DNA of 64,000 nucleotides from Leucobacter sp042726155 (GTDB lineage: Bacteria; Actinomycetota; Actinomycetes; Actinomycetales; Microbacteriaceae), in NCBI RefSeq assembly GCF_042726155.1, contig NZ_JBHXHV010000002.1, positions 434,001 to 498,000 on the forward strand, given 5' to 3'. Below, one piece after another: positions 49,698 through 58,610 of the stretch. Positions within the stretch are counted from its first letter, which is position 1, and the number at the start of each line of letters is the position of its first letter. Position numbers and translations under genes: made by a program. Below the pieces are notes generated by a model. That model was not told the DNA's origin. It saw only the letters and a program-made list of their open reading frames with translations, and ran no database searches.

Positions 49698-50495
49698 TCA
49701 CGTGATTAGCTGCGCGGCCTCGTCGACGATGCGCGCGAAGTCGGCCGGGTCGTGCGCGAAGCGCCCCATAAACAATCCGTCCACACTGGCACCCAATTCA
49801 CTCAGCGAACCCGGCTGCGCGCTCCCCCCGTAGATTACCCACGAGGAGGCGACTCGGTGATCGTTTTCGAGTATCTCACGAAGCGCAGCGACCACCCGCC
49901 CAACATGCGCCGCGGCGGCCGGGCGCGGGCCGCCGATGGCCCAGACCGGTTCGTATGCGACGACCACGTCGCCGAGTACTGCATCGCCAACGCCCGCCAG
50001 CGCCGATCTGAGCTGCGCGCTGCTCGCGGCAATGGCGTCGGCGACCGGGCCTTCCGTGGCCTCTCCGATGCAGAGGATCGGCGTCAGACTCGCGCGCATC
50101 GCCGCCGCGAGTTTTCGGGCAACGATCTCTTCGGTCTCGTGAAACAGCCCGCGACGTTCAGCGTGCCCCACCTCGACGGCGGTGCAGCCGACGTCCCGCA
50201 GGTCAACACCGCTGACCGCGCCGGTGTAGGCACCCCGATCCGCCCAGTGCAGGTCTTGCGCTCCGACCTCGATAGGAGTTCCCGCGATGGCGGCGCTCAC
50301 CGCGGGGAGGGCCGGCAAGGACGGCAGCGCGATAACGCGAATGCTGCCGTCGAGAACGGCGGGGTGCTCCCCCACCATCGCCGCGACTCCTCTGGCCCAC
50401 TCCGCACTCGCAGCGACGTCGAGGTAGAGCTTGAGACTGACGCCGAGCACCAGCGGCGGGCGACGCCCGGTAGGCCCGGCCTCCACCTCACCCAC
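49698..50495 (-). CDS. Triosephosphate-isomerase-like sugar-phosphate isomerase (LerI/EryH-type)
   Basis: This 265-residue TIM-barrel protein keeps Lys22 (GVSLKLYL), His111 (EVGHAERRGLF) and Glu182 (VVVAYEPVWAIGG). The phosphate-loop region ends in WVIYGGSAQPG. The SLKLY sequence in place of the canonical NWKMN matches TIM paralogs that isomerise tetrulose phosphates, such as L-erythrulose-1-phosphate isomerase. The context with an RpiB homolog and a DhaK-type kinase agrees. The start is GTG 50495, overlapping the RpiB-like gene by eight bases; GTG 50486 is a close alternative. Housekeeping TIM is unlikely given the missing canonical start motif. Confidence 0.82.
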   Translation of the reverse strand: MGEVEAGPTGRRPPLVLGVSLKLYLDVAASAEWARGVAAMVGEHPAVLDGSIRVIALPSLPALPAVSAAIAGTPIEVGAQDLHWADRGAYTGAVSGVDLRDVGCTAVEVGHAERRGLFHETEEIVARKLAAAMRASLTPILCIGEATEGPVADAIAASSAQLRSALAGVGDAVLGDVVVAYEPVWAIGGPRPAAAAHVGRVVAALREILENDHRVASSWVIYGGSAQPGSLSELGASVDGLFMGRFAHDPADFARIVDEAAQLIT

Positions 50496-50961
50496 AGCTG
50501 CCCGTCTGTTCGTAGGCGGTGAGCTCCGCGACCTTCTCGGCCGACGCCGATGACTCGTCGAACTCGTAGCTCAGCCACTCGCGGGCGAGGCGACGCGCAA
50601 GCTCAAGGCCGACGACGCGCTGACCGAACGTGAGCACCTGCGCATTGTTGCTGAGCACGCTGCGCTCGACGCTGAAGCTGTCGTGCGCGGTGACGGCCCG
50701 AATGCCGGTGACCTTGTTTGCTGCGATGGCGACGCCGAGGCCGGTGCCGCAGACGAGTAGCGCGCGGTCGGCTAGCCCGTCGCGCACGCGCTCGGCGGCG
50801 GTCACCGCGACCCGCGGATACGGGGTGTGCCCGTCCGCATCGACGCCAACGTCGACGACCTCGGAGACTCGCGGGTCGCTCAGCAGGTCGGCTTTCAACG
50901 CCTCTTTATAGGCAAATCCGGCGTCGTCCGATCCGACGACGATCCTCCATGTGCGGGTCAT
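50488..50961 (-). CDS. RpiB-family tetrulose-phosphate isomerase (DerI/EryI-type)
   Basis: This 157-residue RpiB/LacAB-family protein has VVGSDDAGFAYKEAL at the start, the loop CGTGLGVAIAANK and the nucleotide-like HDSFSVERSVLSNNAQVLTFG. RpiB-like proteins next to a TIM paralog and a DhaK-type kinase are the D-erythrulose-4-phosphate or tetrulose-phosphate isomerases of threitol/erythritol pathways. It overlaps the kinase stop by four bases. The general RpiB reaction (ribose-5-P/ribulose-5-P) is the alternative, but the cluster favours a C4 substrate. Confidence 0.82.
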   Translation of the reverse strand: MTRTWRIVVGSDDAGFAYKEALKADLLSDPRVSEVVDVGVDADGHTPYPRVAVTAAERVRDGLADRALLVCGTGLGVAIAANKVTGIRAVTAHDSFSVERSVLSNNAQVLTFGQRVVGLELARRLAREWLSYEFDESSASAEKVAELTAYEQTGSCG

Positions 50962-52760
50962 GACCGCTCCTCTCGTAGTGCCGCGAGCACCCGGCCCGCG
51001 GCGGTCATCGCGCGGGCAAACGACACGGCCCCCGGATCGGGCGTGCCCAGACTCTTCTGCACGTGCGGCCGTGCGCGACCGAGCTTCGGTTCGAGCTCGC
51101 TCGTCGCGGCAGCGGCGGCGGTGGCGTCAGCCGCCGCCGCGATCCACGTCTCGACCGTCCCTTGCCCGTCCGCGACACCGCGTCGGAGGCCGTCGACGAA
51201 CGGTACGAGGGCGTCAACGAGCGTCTTGTCGCCGACTTCGGCCTTGCCGTATCCCTGCACCGTGGCGCGCGCGGCGTCGACGGCGTCGGCGAGCGCTCGC
51301 GCGTCGGGGGCGAGCGCGTCACCTATGCGTTCACCGGCGGCGCGCAGGCCCGCACCCCAGAGCGCTCCCGACGTGCCGCCGGCCCGCAGAGCCCAAGCGT
51401 CTCCGGCGAGCGCGAGCACGGTGCCAGCGCCCGCCCCGGCGAGCTGCGCGCGTGTTGCGGCGGTCGCCGCCGCTCGGGCGCCGCGCTGCATGCCGATGCC
51501 GTGGTCGCCATCGCCGGCGATCGCGTCGAGTCTCCCGAGCTCATCGGCGTCGCGGTCGATCACGTCGCGGATCGCATGCATCACCTCGACCACCACGACC
51601 GCGGCCGCAACAGACTCATCGCTCGCTTCAGAAATGCTGAATTCGGAATCCAGATCAGGATCGGCGCCAGCCGTCGCCACGCTAGCAGTTTCGGGCGCGG
51701 GTACCGCGTCTGCTTGGTCGCCGCCAGCCCCGTGAAGCTCTGATGCACCGGCAACAGCGCCCTTCCGGTACGCGGGGGTGTAGGCGGGAGACGCCCACGC
51801 CGCTTCGAGTTCTTCATCGAGCCAGAACAGCGTCAGCGAAACGCCCGCCATCTCGAAGCTCGTCGCGTATTCGCCGACCTCAGGCTCCACGACAACGACC
51901 CCGGCTGCCTCGAGCAGCTGCGCGACGGTCGCATAGATCACGAACAGTTCCTCAGATTTCACGGCGCCGAGCCCGTTCAAGATCACGGCAGCCCGAGCGC
52001 CGCGCAGTGTCTCGATGTCGTCGGGCAGCTCGCCCAGCAGCCCGTCAACGAACAGCTGGCCCAACTCGTCCGCCCGAGCGAGCGGACGCACGTCGATCCC
52101 GGGCTCGCCGTGAATCCCCATGCCGACGCCCATCTGTCCCGCGGGAATCGTGAACAGGGGCTCGGTCGCGCCGGGGAGCGTGCAGCCGGTGAAGGCGACG
52201 CCGAGCGAGCGCGTGCGAGCGTTGGCGCGCTCCGCGATTGCGGCGACGGCGGCGAGGTCGAGCCCCCGCTCGGCCGCCCACGCGGCGGCGCGGAACACGG
52301 CGAGGTCGCCGGCAACGCCGCGACGCTTCTCGCGCTCGTGCGGCGCTGCGCTATAAATATCGTCGGTGACCCGCACCGTGCGGCAGGGAATACCCTCGGC
52401 GATGAGCCGCGCCTCGGCCTGGTCGAAGTTCAGTACGTCGCCCGCGTAGTTGCCGTAGCTGAGCAGCACCCCTGCGTCGGTCGCGACTGACTTGGCGACC
52501 GCGTAGACCTGCTGCGCGCTCGGGGATGCGAAAACGTTGCCCATGGCTGCGGCGTGCGCGAGTCCGGCGCCGACGAGCCCGCCAAAGGCCGGATAGTGCC
52601 CCGATCCACCGCCAATCACAATCGCGACCTGACCGGCGGGAGTCGCCGCTGCGCGCGCGACACCGCCGGGCACGCGGCGCACGAGTGAGCGGTGTGCCGC
52701 CACGAATCCGGCGGCCGATTCGTCGGCGAAGTCGGCCGGGTCGTTGAGTACATAGCTCAT
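50958..52760 (-). CDS. Dihydroxyacetone/erythrulose kinase (DhaK-DhaL fusion)
   Basis: This 600-residue kinase joins DhaK and DhaL domains. DhaK has GGGSGHYPAF, the substrate-binding His217 in GMGIHGEPGID and NGLGAVKSEELFVIYATV. The DhaL part begins near residue 430 and has the Mg-ATP motif AIAGDGDHGIG. Such ATP-dependent fusions phosphorylate dihydroxyacetone, L-erythrulose or D-erythrulose. The adjacent isomerases and polyol dehydrogenase favour erythrulose (LerK/DerK type). ATG 52760 (MSYVLNDPADF) was chosen over the longer open frame to 52865, which has no family support. A Gly/Ala/Asp-rich linker separates the domains. Confidence 0.87.
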   Translation of the reverse strand: MSYVLNDPADFADESAAGFVAAHRSLVRRVPGGVARAAATPAGQVAIVIGGGSGHYPAFGGLVGAGLAHAAAMGNVFASPSAQQVYAVAKSVATDAGVLLSYGNYAGDVLNFDQAEARLIAEGIPCRTVRVTDDIYSAAPHEREKRRGVAGDLAVFRAAAWAAERGLDLAAVAAIAERANARTRSLGVAFTGCTLPGATEPLFTIPAGQMGVGMGIHGEPGIDVRPLARADELGQLFVDGLLGELPDDIETLRGARAAVILNGLGAVKSEELFVIYATVAQLLEAAGVVVVEPEVGEYATSFEMAGVSLTLFWLDEELEAAWASPAYTPAYRKGAVAGASELHGAGGDQADAVPAPETASVATAGADPDLDSEFSISEASDESVAAAVVVVEVMHAIRDVIDRDADELGRLDAIAGDGDHGIGMQRGARAAATAATRAQLAGAGAGTVLALAGDAWALRAGGTSGALWGAGLRAAGERIGDALAPDARALADAVDAARATVQGYGKAEVGDKTLVDALVPFVDGLRRGVADGQGTVETWIAAAADATAAAAATSELEPKLGRARPHVQKSLGTPDPGAVSFARAMTAAGRVLAALREERS

Positions 52761-52842
52761 GGAGGATCTCCGAAGTTTGGGTCGGGAGGTGTGGGGCGTG
52801 AGGTGTGGGCCGGGCAGCTTGGCCTGGTCGGGAAGTGTGTGC

Positions 52843-52874
52843 CAGGGGCGGGCGCCACTCGGCACCCGCCCCTG
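52843..52874. terminator. Hairpin between binding-protein and kinase genes
   Basis: CAGGGGCGGG (52843-52852) and its complement (52865-52874) form a perfect 10-bp stem with inner GCC/GGC pairs. It lies in the 141-bp gap between the sugar-binding-protein stop and the kinase start. It probably lowers transcription of the downstream enzymes relative to the binding protein. Confidence 0.65.
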
Positions 52875-52901
52875 TCATGGCGGCACGAGGGCCGCCGGTG
52901 G

Positions 52902-53903
52902 TTACTCCGTGTAGGTGAAGGGGCCCGTCATTTTGTCGACGTTGTCCTTCGTGATGAGGATGCAGTCAAACGACTGCTTCTCGGTCTTCGGCGACTCGCC
53001 CGTGCGCACGAATTCGTCGGCGAGAGTCACCGCTTCCTTCGAGAACACCGCGACGGGCTGCAAGACGGTGTAGGCCATCTCGCCCGAGGTCACCGCGTCG
53101 ACCGCGTCGGGGTTGCCGTCGAAACCGCCCACGACGACTCCGTCGAGCTTGCCCGACTCTTTCAGCGCCGCGATTGCGCCGAGCGCCATTTCGTCGTTGC
53201 CCGATATGACCCCCTTGATGTCGGGGTTCGCCTGCATCAGCGCCTGCGTCTTGTTGCGGCCCTCGGTGCGATCCCAGTTCGCCACCTCTTGACCGGCCTC
53301 AACGAGGTCGGGGTACTGGCTGATCACGGTCTCGAACCCGTTGGATCGGGTCTGCGCGTTGTTGTCGGACGGGGCGCCGAACAGCTCGATGTAGTTGCCG
53401 GCCTCCTTCATCTGCGTGACCCACTCCTGGGCGCCGACCGCCGCGCCCTGCGCGTTGTTCGACACGAGCTGCGCCTTCGCAAGGCCAGACTCATTGATCT
53501 CGGCGTTCACCAAAAAGACCGGAATGTCGGCCGCGTTCGCTTTCTTTACAGCCGCAACCGATCCGTCAGCGTTGGCGGGGTCGAGGATGATCGCGACCGA
53601 GTTGTTCGAGATCGCCGTGTCGATCAGGGTGTTTTCTGTGTTCGTGTCGCCCTTGTGAGCGCCGACTACCGCGTCGTAGCCGAGCTCCTTCGCTGTGGCC
53701 TCGGCAACATCGCCTTCGGTCTTCCAATAGGGGTTCGCGGGGTCGTTGACGATGATCGTGATGAGGCCGCCGGCCTTGCCGCTGCCACCGCCGTCTCCGG
53801 AGCCAGAGCCCGACCCGCCGTCTGCGCCGCCAGCGCAGGCCGAGAGAGTGAGCACCAGCGCGCCTGCCGCCGCGAGGGCGGCTAGAGCCTTCTTGCGCAC
53901 CAT
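52902..53903 (-). CDS. Sugar/polyol ABC transporter substrate-binding lipoprotein (RbsB-like)
   Basis: This 333-residue protein has a lipoprotein signal ending in LTLSAC, a Gly/Ser/Asp linker and a periplasmic-binding type I domain. Ligand-binding stretches include IIVNDPANPYWKTEGDV, NSVAIILDPANADG and ISGNDEMALGAI. It delivers a sugar or polyol to the permease and ATPase encoded upstream in the operon. The cluster suggests a C4 polyol such as erythritol or threitol. It is a lipoprotein, as expected in Gram-positive actinobacteria, and a hairpin after its stop would favour high expression. Confidence 0.88.
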   Translation of the reverse strand: MVRKKALAALAAAGALVLTLSACAGGADGGSGSGSGDGGGSGKAGGLITIIVNDPANPYWKTEGDVAEATAKELGYDAVVGAHKGDTNTENTLIDTAISNNSVAIILDPANADGSVAAVKKANAADIPVFLVNAEINESGLAKAQLVSNNAQGAAVGAQEWVTQMKEAGNYIELFGAPSDNNAQTRSNGFETVISQYPDLVEAGQEVANWDRTEGRNKTQALMQANPDIKGVISGNDEMALGAIAALKESGKLDGVVVGGFDGNPDAVDAVTSGEMAYTVLQPVAVFSKEAVTLADEFVRTGESPKTEKQSFDCILITKDNVDKMTGPFTYTE

Positions 53904-53959
53904 GTGAGTGTGTCCTTTCTAGAGGTGTCGGCAGCGATCTTCGATGCCGACGAGAGCGG

Positions 53960-55117
53960 TTAGGAGGTGGCGGCGGGAGCCGCGGTCTCCCGATCCGACG
54001 TTGGGTTGGGGTTCGCGGCATCGGGGCCAGCGGTGCCGGGGCCAGCGGTGCCGGGGCCTGCCGGCGTCCCGGATCCGGGCGCCGGCGCCTTGCGCCGCCG
54101 CCCGTACTGCAGGGTGTTCAGCAGCACGGCCAAGACAATCACCGCGCCGATCAGCACCATCTGCCAGTAGGCGGAGACGCCAACGATCACGAGCCCGTCG
54201 CCGAGGAAGCCGATGACGAACGCACCGAGCAGCGTGCCGCGCACGTTGCCGCGGCCGCCAGTGAGCGCCGCGCCGCCAATCACCACGGTGGCGATCGCGG
54301 TCAGCTCATAGGTGTTGCCCGCGGTCGGGCTCGCGCTCGTGAGCGTCGAGGCCAGAATGAGCCCGGCGATCGAGGCGCAGACGCCCGAGATCACGTAGAC
54401 CCAGACCTTGACCTTGCGCACCGGCACGCCCGATAGCTCGGCCGCGCGCTCGTTGCCGCCAGAGGCGTAGAGCCAGCGCCCGAACTTGGTGCGCCCGAGC
54501 ACGAAGCCGAGAATCAGCGCGACGATCCCCATGATGATGACGCCGATCGGAATGCCAAGAATGCGGTTGAAGCCGAGCCAGTCGAAGCCCGTGTTGCCGA
54601 GCCCCTCGTCGCCAGCCAGGTCATTGATCGTGAGCCCGTTGGTCATCAGCAGCGCGAGACCGCGCACGACATAGAGCATGCCGAGCGTCGCGACGAACGG
54701 CGCGACCTTAAACCTTGCGACCAGAATGCCGTTCACGAACCCCACCGCCGCGCCCACGCCACACGACAGCAGCACCACGACGGGGACACTCGGCACGAGT
54801 GTGAAACCTAAGAAATTGATCGGCACGCCCTGCAGCAGAAACCCGGCGATGACCGCCGAAAAACCGAGCGTCGATCCGACAGACAGGTCGATGCCGCCGT
54901 TCAGGATCACCATCAGCATGCCAAGCCCGAGCATTGCGTAGATCGCGACGTGCGACGCCATGATGAGCAGATTCTCGACCGTCAGATAGTTGGGGCTGAG
55001 CAGCGAAAACACGACGATGATGAGAATGAGCGCGACGAACGCGCGGCCCTCGAGCAGCAACTTCGCCGGGGAGAAGCGCTGCTTGTTCTGAATGATGGTG
55101 GTGGTGGTCGTCGTCAT
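53960..55117 (-). CDS. Sugar/polyol ABC transporter permease (RbsC-like)
   Basis: This 385-residue permease has a Thr-rich N-terminus (MTTTTTTII) and about ten membrane helices of the BPD_transp_2 family. The signature region reads NGGIDLSVGSTLGFSAVI and the coupling loop region AAELSGVPVRKVKVWVYVI. A cytoplasmic Gly/Pro/Ala tail of about 45 residues contains repeated GPGTA units. The ATG at 55117 follows a weak GGA site. It forms the membrane channel with the ATPase encoded 19 bases upstream. Confidence 0.88.
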   Translation of the reverse strand: MTTTTTTIIQNKQRFSPAKLLLEGRAFVALILIIVVFSLLSPNYLTVENLLIMASHVAIYAMLGLGMLMVILNGGIDLSVGSTLGFSAVIAGFLLQGVPINFLGFTLVPSVPVVVLLSCGVGAAVGFVNGILVARFKVAPFVATLGMLYVVRGLALLMTNGLTINDLAGDEGLGNTGFDWLGFNRILGIPIGVIIMGIVALILGFVLGRTKFGRWLYASGGNERAAELSGVPVRKVKVWVYVISGVCASIAGLILASTLTSASPTAGNTYELTAIATVVIGGAALTGGRGNVRGTLLGAFVIGFLGDGLVIVGVSAYWQMVLIGAVIVLAVLLNTLQYGRRRKAPAPGSGTPAGPGTAGPGTAGPDAANPNPTSDRETAAPAATS

Positions 55118-55136
55118 TGTCCGATCCGTTCTGAGG

Positions 55137-56663
55137 TCAGGCGGCCACGGCCTCGCCGGAGGCGGCCATGATCATGTCTTTGGTGGCGTCGGGAGTGAAC
55201 TCGGCCGAGATTCTGCCGCGACGCATCACGATGATTCGGTGGGCGATGCTCAGGCACTCGCCGACCTCTGAGGTGGAAAAGACGACCGCGAGCCCCTGCC
55301 TCGCGCGATCTGCGAGCAGCCGAAACACCTCGCCCTTCGCGCCGACGTCGATGCCGCGGCTGGGCTCGTCGAGCAGCATGACGCGCGGGTTCGTCGCGAC
55401 GATCTTGCCGATCACGACCTTCTGCTGATTGCCTCCGGAGAGCGACCCGATGGGCAGCTCGGGCCCCGGCGTCTTTACGGTCACGGCCGAGATGAGATCC
55501 TTCGACCGAACTTTCTCAACGCTGCGCGAGATGACGCCGCGCACGAGGCTGTCGTCGATGCTCGCGAGCGTCAGGTTCGTGCCAACGTCGAACGTCTGCA
55601 CCAGGCCGTCGCGCTGCCGATCCTCGGGCACGAGACCAACGCCTGCCGCGATCCGCTCGGCGATCGAATCCCCGAGGATCGACCGACCCTCGAGCAGAAT
55701 CTCGCCGGCCGCGACCGCTTCCCTGCCCGCCACGGCCTCGAGCAGTTCGGTGCGACCCGCGCCCATCAGCCCATAGATGCAGACGATCTCGCCCGCACGC
55801 ACATCGAGACTCAGCCCGCTCACGATGGCGCGCTCAGGATTCTCGGGGTCGAGCACGCTCAGCCCCTGCACGCTGAGAGCAACCTCGCCGAACTCGTAGC
55901 CCTTGGGAGGGGTGCCGAGATCAAAGTGCTCGCCGACCATGTTGCGCACGATCCACTCGAGATCGATGTCTTCGCGCGCTCCGCGAGCGGTCATGGTGCC
56001 GTCGCGCAATACGACGGCGTGGTCGGTCACCTCGAGCGCCTCTTCCAGGTGGTGGGAGATGTAGACGATGGCGACGCCGCGGGCAAGCAGGTCACGGATG
56101 ACACCGAAGAGCACCTCGACCTCGGCGGCCGCGAGCGCCGACGTGGGCTCGTCCATGATCAGGATGCGCGAGTTAGCCGACAGCGCGCGAGCAATCTCGA
56201 CGATCTGCTGTTGGCCGACGCGCAGGTCTGCCACGAGGGTGTCCGGATCAATGGGGAGCTGCAGTTCGTCGAGGAGCGATCGCGCCTGCCGTGTCTCCTC
56301 GGCGTAGTCGACCCCGAAGGGGCCCGAGAGTTCGCGACCCATGAAGATGTTGTCGCGCACCGACAGATTCGGCGCGAGGCTGAGCTCTTGATGGATGATC
56401 GAGATCCCGCGCTCTCGCGCCTCGTTCGTGGATGCGAAGACGACGGGCTCGCCGTCGAGCACAATCTCGCCCGCCGTGGGCTGCTCGACGCCCGAGAGGA
56501 TCTTCATGAGCGTGGACTTGCCCGCGCCGTTCTCGCCGAACAGCGTCGTGACGGTGCCTCGGCGTATCTCGAAGTTCACGCCTTTGAGCGCGCGCGTGCC
56601 GCCGTAGGTCTTGACGATGTTGCGCGCTTCGAGCACGACCTCGGTGTGGGTGGCGTCGCTCAT
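55137..56663 (-). CDS. Sugar/polyol ABC transporter ATPase (RbsA-like, two domains)
   Basis: This 508-residue ATPase has two ABC domains. The first has FGENGAGKSTLMKIL and LIMDEPTSALAAAE. The second has a degenerate Walker A GLMGAGRTELLEAV, as is normal in the RbsA/MglA group, and the signature LSGGNQQKVVIGK with MLLDEPSRGIDVG. It powers uptake of the polyol. It overlaps the DUF2291 gene by four bases. The ATG at 56663 starts MSDATHTEV. Confidence 0.9.
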   Translation of the reverse strand: MSDATHTEVVLEARNIVKTYGGTRALKGVNFEIRRGTVTTLFGENGAGKSTLMKILSGVEQPTAGEIVLDGEPVVFASTNEARERGISIIHQELSLAPNLSVRDNIFMGRELSGPFGVDYAEETRQARSLLDELQLPIDPDTLVADLRVGQQQIVEIARALSANSRILIMDEPTSALAAAEVEVLFGVIRDLLARGVAIVYISHHLEEALEVTDHAVVLRDGTMTARGAREDIDLEWIVRNMVGEHFDLGTPPKGYEFGEVALSVQGLSVLDPENPERAIVSGLSLDVRAGEIVCIYGLMGAGRTELLEAVAGREAVAAGEILLEGRSILGDSIAERIAAGVGLVPEDRQRDGLVQTFDVGTNLTLASIDDSLVRGVISRSVEKVRSKDLISAVTVKTPGPELPIGSLSGGNQQKVVIGKIVATNPRVMLLDEPSRGIDVGAKGEVFRLLADRARQGLAVVFSTSEVGECLSIAHRIIVMRRGRISAEFTPDATKDMIMAASGEAVAA

Positions 56664-57382
56664 TTGACCGTCAACTCCACGGGCGTGACGAGCCAGCCCG
56701 TCGGATTTACCAGCGTGAACGCGCCGGTGACCTCGATCTGCTTGCCGGTGAGGGACGCGGTGTCGACGCCGGCGAGCACCTGCGTCTTGAGTTCCTCGTT
56801 GAGCGCGGCAGCGGCGTTTTGATAGTCGATCTGGTTCTTGAACTGCCCGAATGTGATGTCGCCGGTCGCGTCGCGCAGCTCGGTGCCGTTGATCGCGGGG
56901 CCTGTCTGCACGCGAATGAGGAGGTCGTCAGGCACGCCCTCGACCTGCACCTCGTACATGCCCGACTTGCCCTCGCCGACGATGCCGGTGAGTGTGACGC
57001 TGTAGACGGGGCCGCCGGAGCTCTCCGACGCGTATTTCTTGGCGGCGGCGTCGGGATCGGCCGCGATCGCCGTAGCGAGGGTCGAGGCATCGACGGCGCG
57101 TTCCGCGACTCCGTCTTGCACCTTCGTGAAGTTGTCGGCGCCGAACGTCGTCGGATCGAACTCGACGTTGCTCTGCGCGAGCGGATCATCGTTGGGAACT
57201 ACGCGCGTGCCGAGCACGACGCCCAGCACAACGAGCACGATCACGCCGATCCACACCCCACGCTTCGCTCGCGGGGTGAGCAATTTTTGACGCCGCGCGG
57301 GCGCGGTCGCCGCGGTCGCCGCGGGCTGAGCGAGCTTGGCGGCCGCTGGCTCGGCGGCCGAAGCGGTCGTCGCCTCGCTCAC
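56660..57382 (-). CDS. DUF2291 protein of the polyol ABC transporter
   Basis: This 240-residue protein has a cytoplasmic Ala-rich N-terminus, one membrane helix (WIGVIVLVVLGVVLG, near residues 49-63) and an extracellular beta-rich domain with GADNFTKVQDGVAERAVDA and GKQIEVTGAFTLVNPTGWLV. DUF2291 proteins accompany sugar/polyol ABC importers, and I recall them in erythritol loci, but their job is unknown. The start is GTG 57382, overlapping the dehydrogenase stop by four bases (GTGA). Part of the N-terminal coding region (57268-57294) matches one arm of the palindrome at 11236. Confidence 0.75.
   Translation of the reverse strand: MSEATTASAAEPAAAKLAQPAATAATAPARRQKLLTPRAKRGVWIGVIVLVVLGVVLGTRVVPNDDPLAQSNVEFDPTTFGADNFTKVQDGVAERAVDASTLATAIAADPDAAAKKYASESSGGPVYSVTLTGIVGEGKSGMYEVQVEGVPDDLLIRVQTGPAINGTELRDATGDITFGQFKNQIDYQNAAAALNEELKTQVLAGVDTASLTGKQIEVTGAFTLVNPTGWLVTPVELTVK
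57268..57294. repeat. Half copy of palindrome D inside the DUF2291 gene
   Basis: This 27-nt stretch aligns with the 26-nt left arm at 11236-11261 at 23 positions with one extra base. No matching second arm follows. It encodes part of the basic segment RRQKLLTPRAK just before the membrane helix. Confidence 0.55.
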
Positions 57383-58410
57383 CGGAGCACCTTCGATTCC
57401 GTGTCGTTCGGGCGGATCTGCAGTTTGCGGCCGTCGCCCTTGCGGAACAGCTCGAGCGCCTGCTCGTAGTCATCGAGCGTGAAGGAGTGGCTGATCATCG
57501 CGGTCGCGTTGATCGCTCCGCCCTCGAAGAGTTCGACCGCGCGGCCGAACGAGTTCAGCACGGCCATCGTGCCGACGATCGAGATCTCGTCGCGGTACAC
57601 GCGGAACGGCGAAAACTGTGCGGTGCGATCCGCCGGAGCCACCCCGAAGTCCTGAAAGAATCCGGCCGGCTTGACCCGGGTCAGTCCGTCTTCAATGGCG
57701 CGGATATTGCCGGTGCAGTCGATCACAACATCCCACTTTTCGCGGGTGGCGTCGTCTGCCGAGGTGTAACGCAGCTCGATGCCGCACTCCGCGGCCGTCT
57801 GCAGCCGGTCCGGGTTCAGGTCGACGATGGTCACCGTCGATGCGCCAGCCCGCGAGGCGAGCTGCGCCATAAGCAGGCCCATCGTGCCAGCTCCGTAGAC
57901 GAGCACGTGGTCGCCGAGGCGACGCGGCAGCACGTCCCAACCGCGAATTGCACACGCGAGGGGCTCGATCAGTGCTGCCTCATAGAGGTCCGTTTCAGGC
58001 TTGAGCTTGAAGACGTTCGCCGCCGGGGCGGTGAAGAACTGTTGCGAGGCGCCGTCGGAGGCGACGACGCCGAGTCCGTTCCAAAAGCGACAGAGGTTTG
58101 CGTGCCCATTGAGGCAGAACTCACACTCCCCACACGTCGTGCTCGGGTTCACGGCGACGTGGTCGCCGATCGCGAAGTCGAAGACTCCGCTGTTCACGTC
58201 TTCGCCGAGCGCGACGATCGTGCCCGTTGCCTCGTGCCCGGGCACCAGCGGAAAGACGGTGCCCTCGAACTCGCCGTCGAAGACGTGGGTGTCGGTGCCG
58301 CAGATGCCGACGGCCGCGGTCTCGATCAAGATTTCCTTGTAGCCGGGAACCGGCATCGGCCGCTCCTCCAGAGCAAGCTTGCCCTCCGACGTGAACACCA
58401 CTGCGCGCAT
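57379..58410 (-). CDS. Zinc-dependent polyol dehydrogenase (tetritol type)
   Basis: This 343-residue MDR-family alcohol dehydrogenase has catalytic zinc residues in GICGTDTHVFDG and VPGHEATGTIV, and structural zinc Cys in CGECEFCLNGHANLC. The Rossmann motif is YGAGTMGLLMAQLA with DLNPDRLQ, which indicates NAD. It would oxidise a polyol such as L- or D-threitol or erythritol to erythrulose, feeding the downstream kinase. It is the first gene of the operon. ATG 58410 (MRAVVFTSEG) follows AGGGA; nine additional upstream residues in the open frame lack support. Sorbitol- or threonine-type substrates are alternatives. Confidence 0.84.
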   Translation of the reverse strand: MRAVVFTSEGKLALEERPMPVPGYKEILIETAAVGICGTDTHVFDGEFEGTVFPLVPGHEATGTIVALGEDVNSGVFDFAIGDHVAVNPSTTCGECEFCLNGHANLCRFWNGLGVVASDGASQQFFTAPAANVFKLKPETDLYEAALIEPLACAIRGWDVLPRRLGDHVLVYGAGTMGLLMAQLASRAGASTVTIVDLNPDRLQTAAECGIELRYTSADDATREKWDVVIDCTGNIRAIEDGLTRVKPAGFFQDFGVAPADRTAQFSPFRVYRDEISIVGTMAVLNSFGRAVELFEGGAINATAMISHSFTLDDYEQALELFRKGDGRKLQIRPNDTESKVLR

Positions 58411-58526
58411 CGTTGCATCCCTTCGCACCGCCTTCATTGGCGGCCTCGATCACAGACCATGGCGGTCGAGTCACGCGTGCGCTTCGCGTCAGCGCGAGCG
58501 CCCGGCGACCCGGCCGAAGTGTCCCC

Positions 58527-58564
58527 ATGTTAGCTTTATGTGATCTTGTAAGTCAATAACGTTA
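58527..58564 (-). promoter_or_regulatory. Promoter and operator region of the tetritol operon
   Basis: On the minus strand TTGACT (58551-58556) and TAACAT (58527-58532) are separated by 18 bases in an AT-rich patch, a strong match to a housekeeping promoter. The palindrome TAACGTTA (58557-58564) just upstream is a candidate operator. It directs transcription into the dehydrogenase gene about 115 bases downstream. Confidence 0.65.
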
Positions 58565-58610
58565 GATTCACCATAAGGATCGAAGTGCGCCGCGCGGGCT
58601 CGCCGCAATA

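Noticed and set aside
57379..58437. Longer dehydrogenase start at 58437
   Set aside because: The nine extra residues lack family support, and the ribosome site AGGGA fits ATG 58410.
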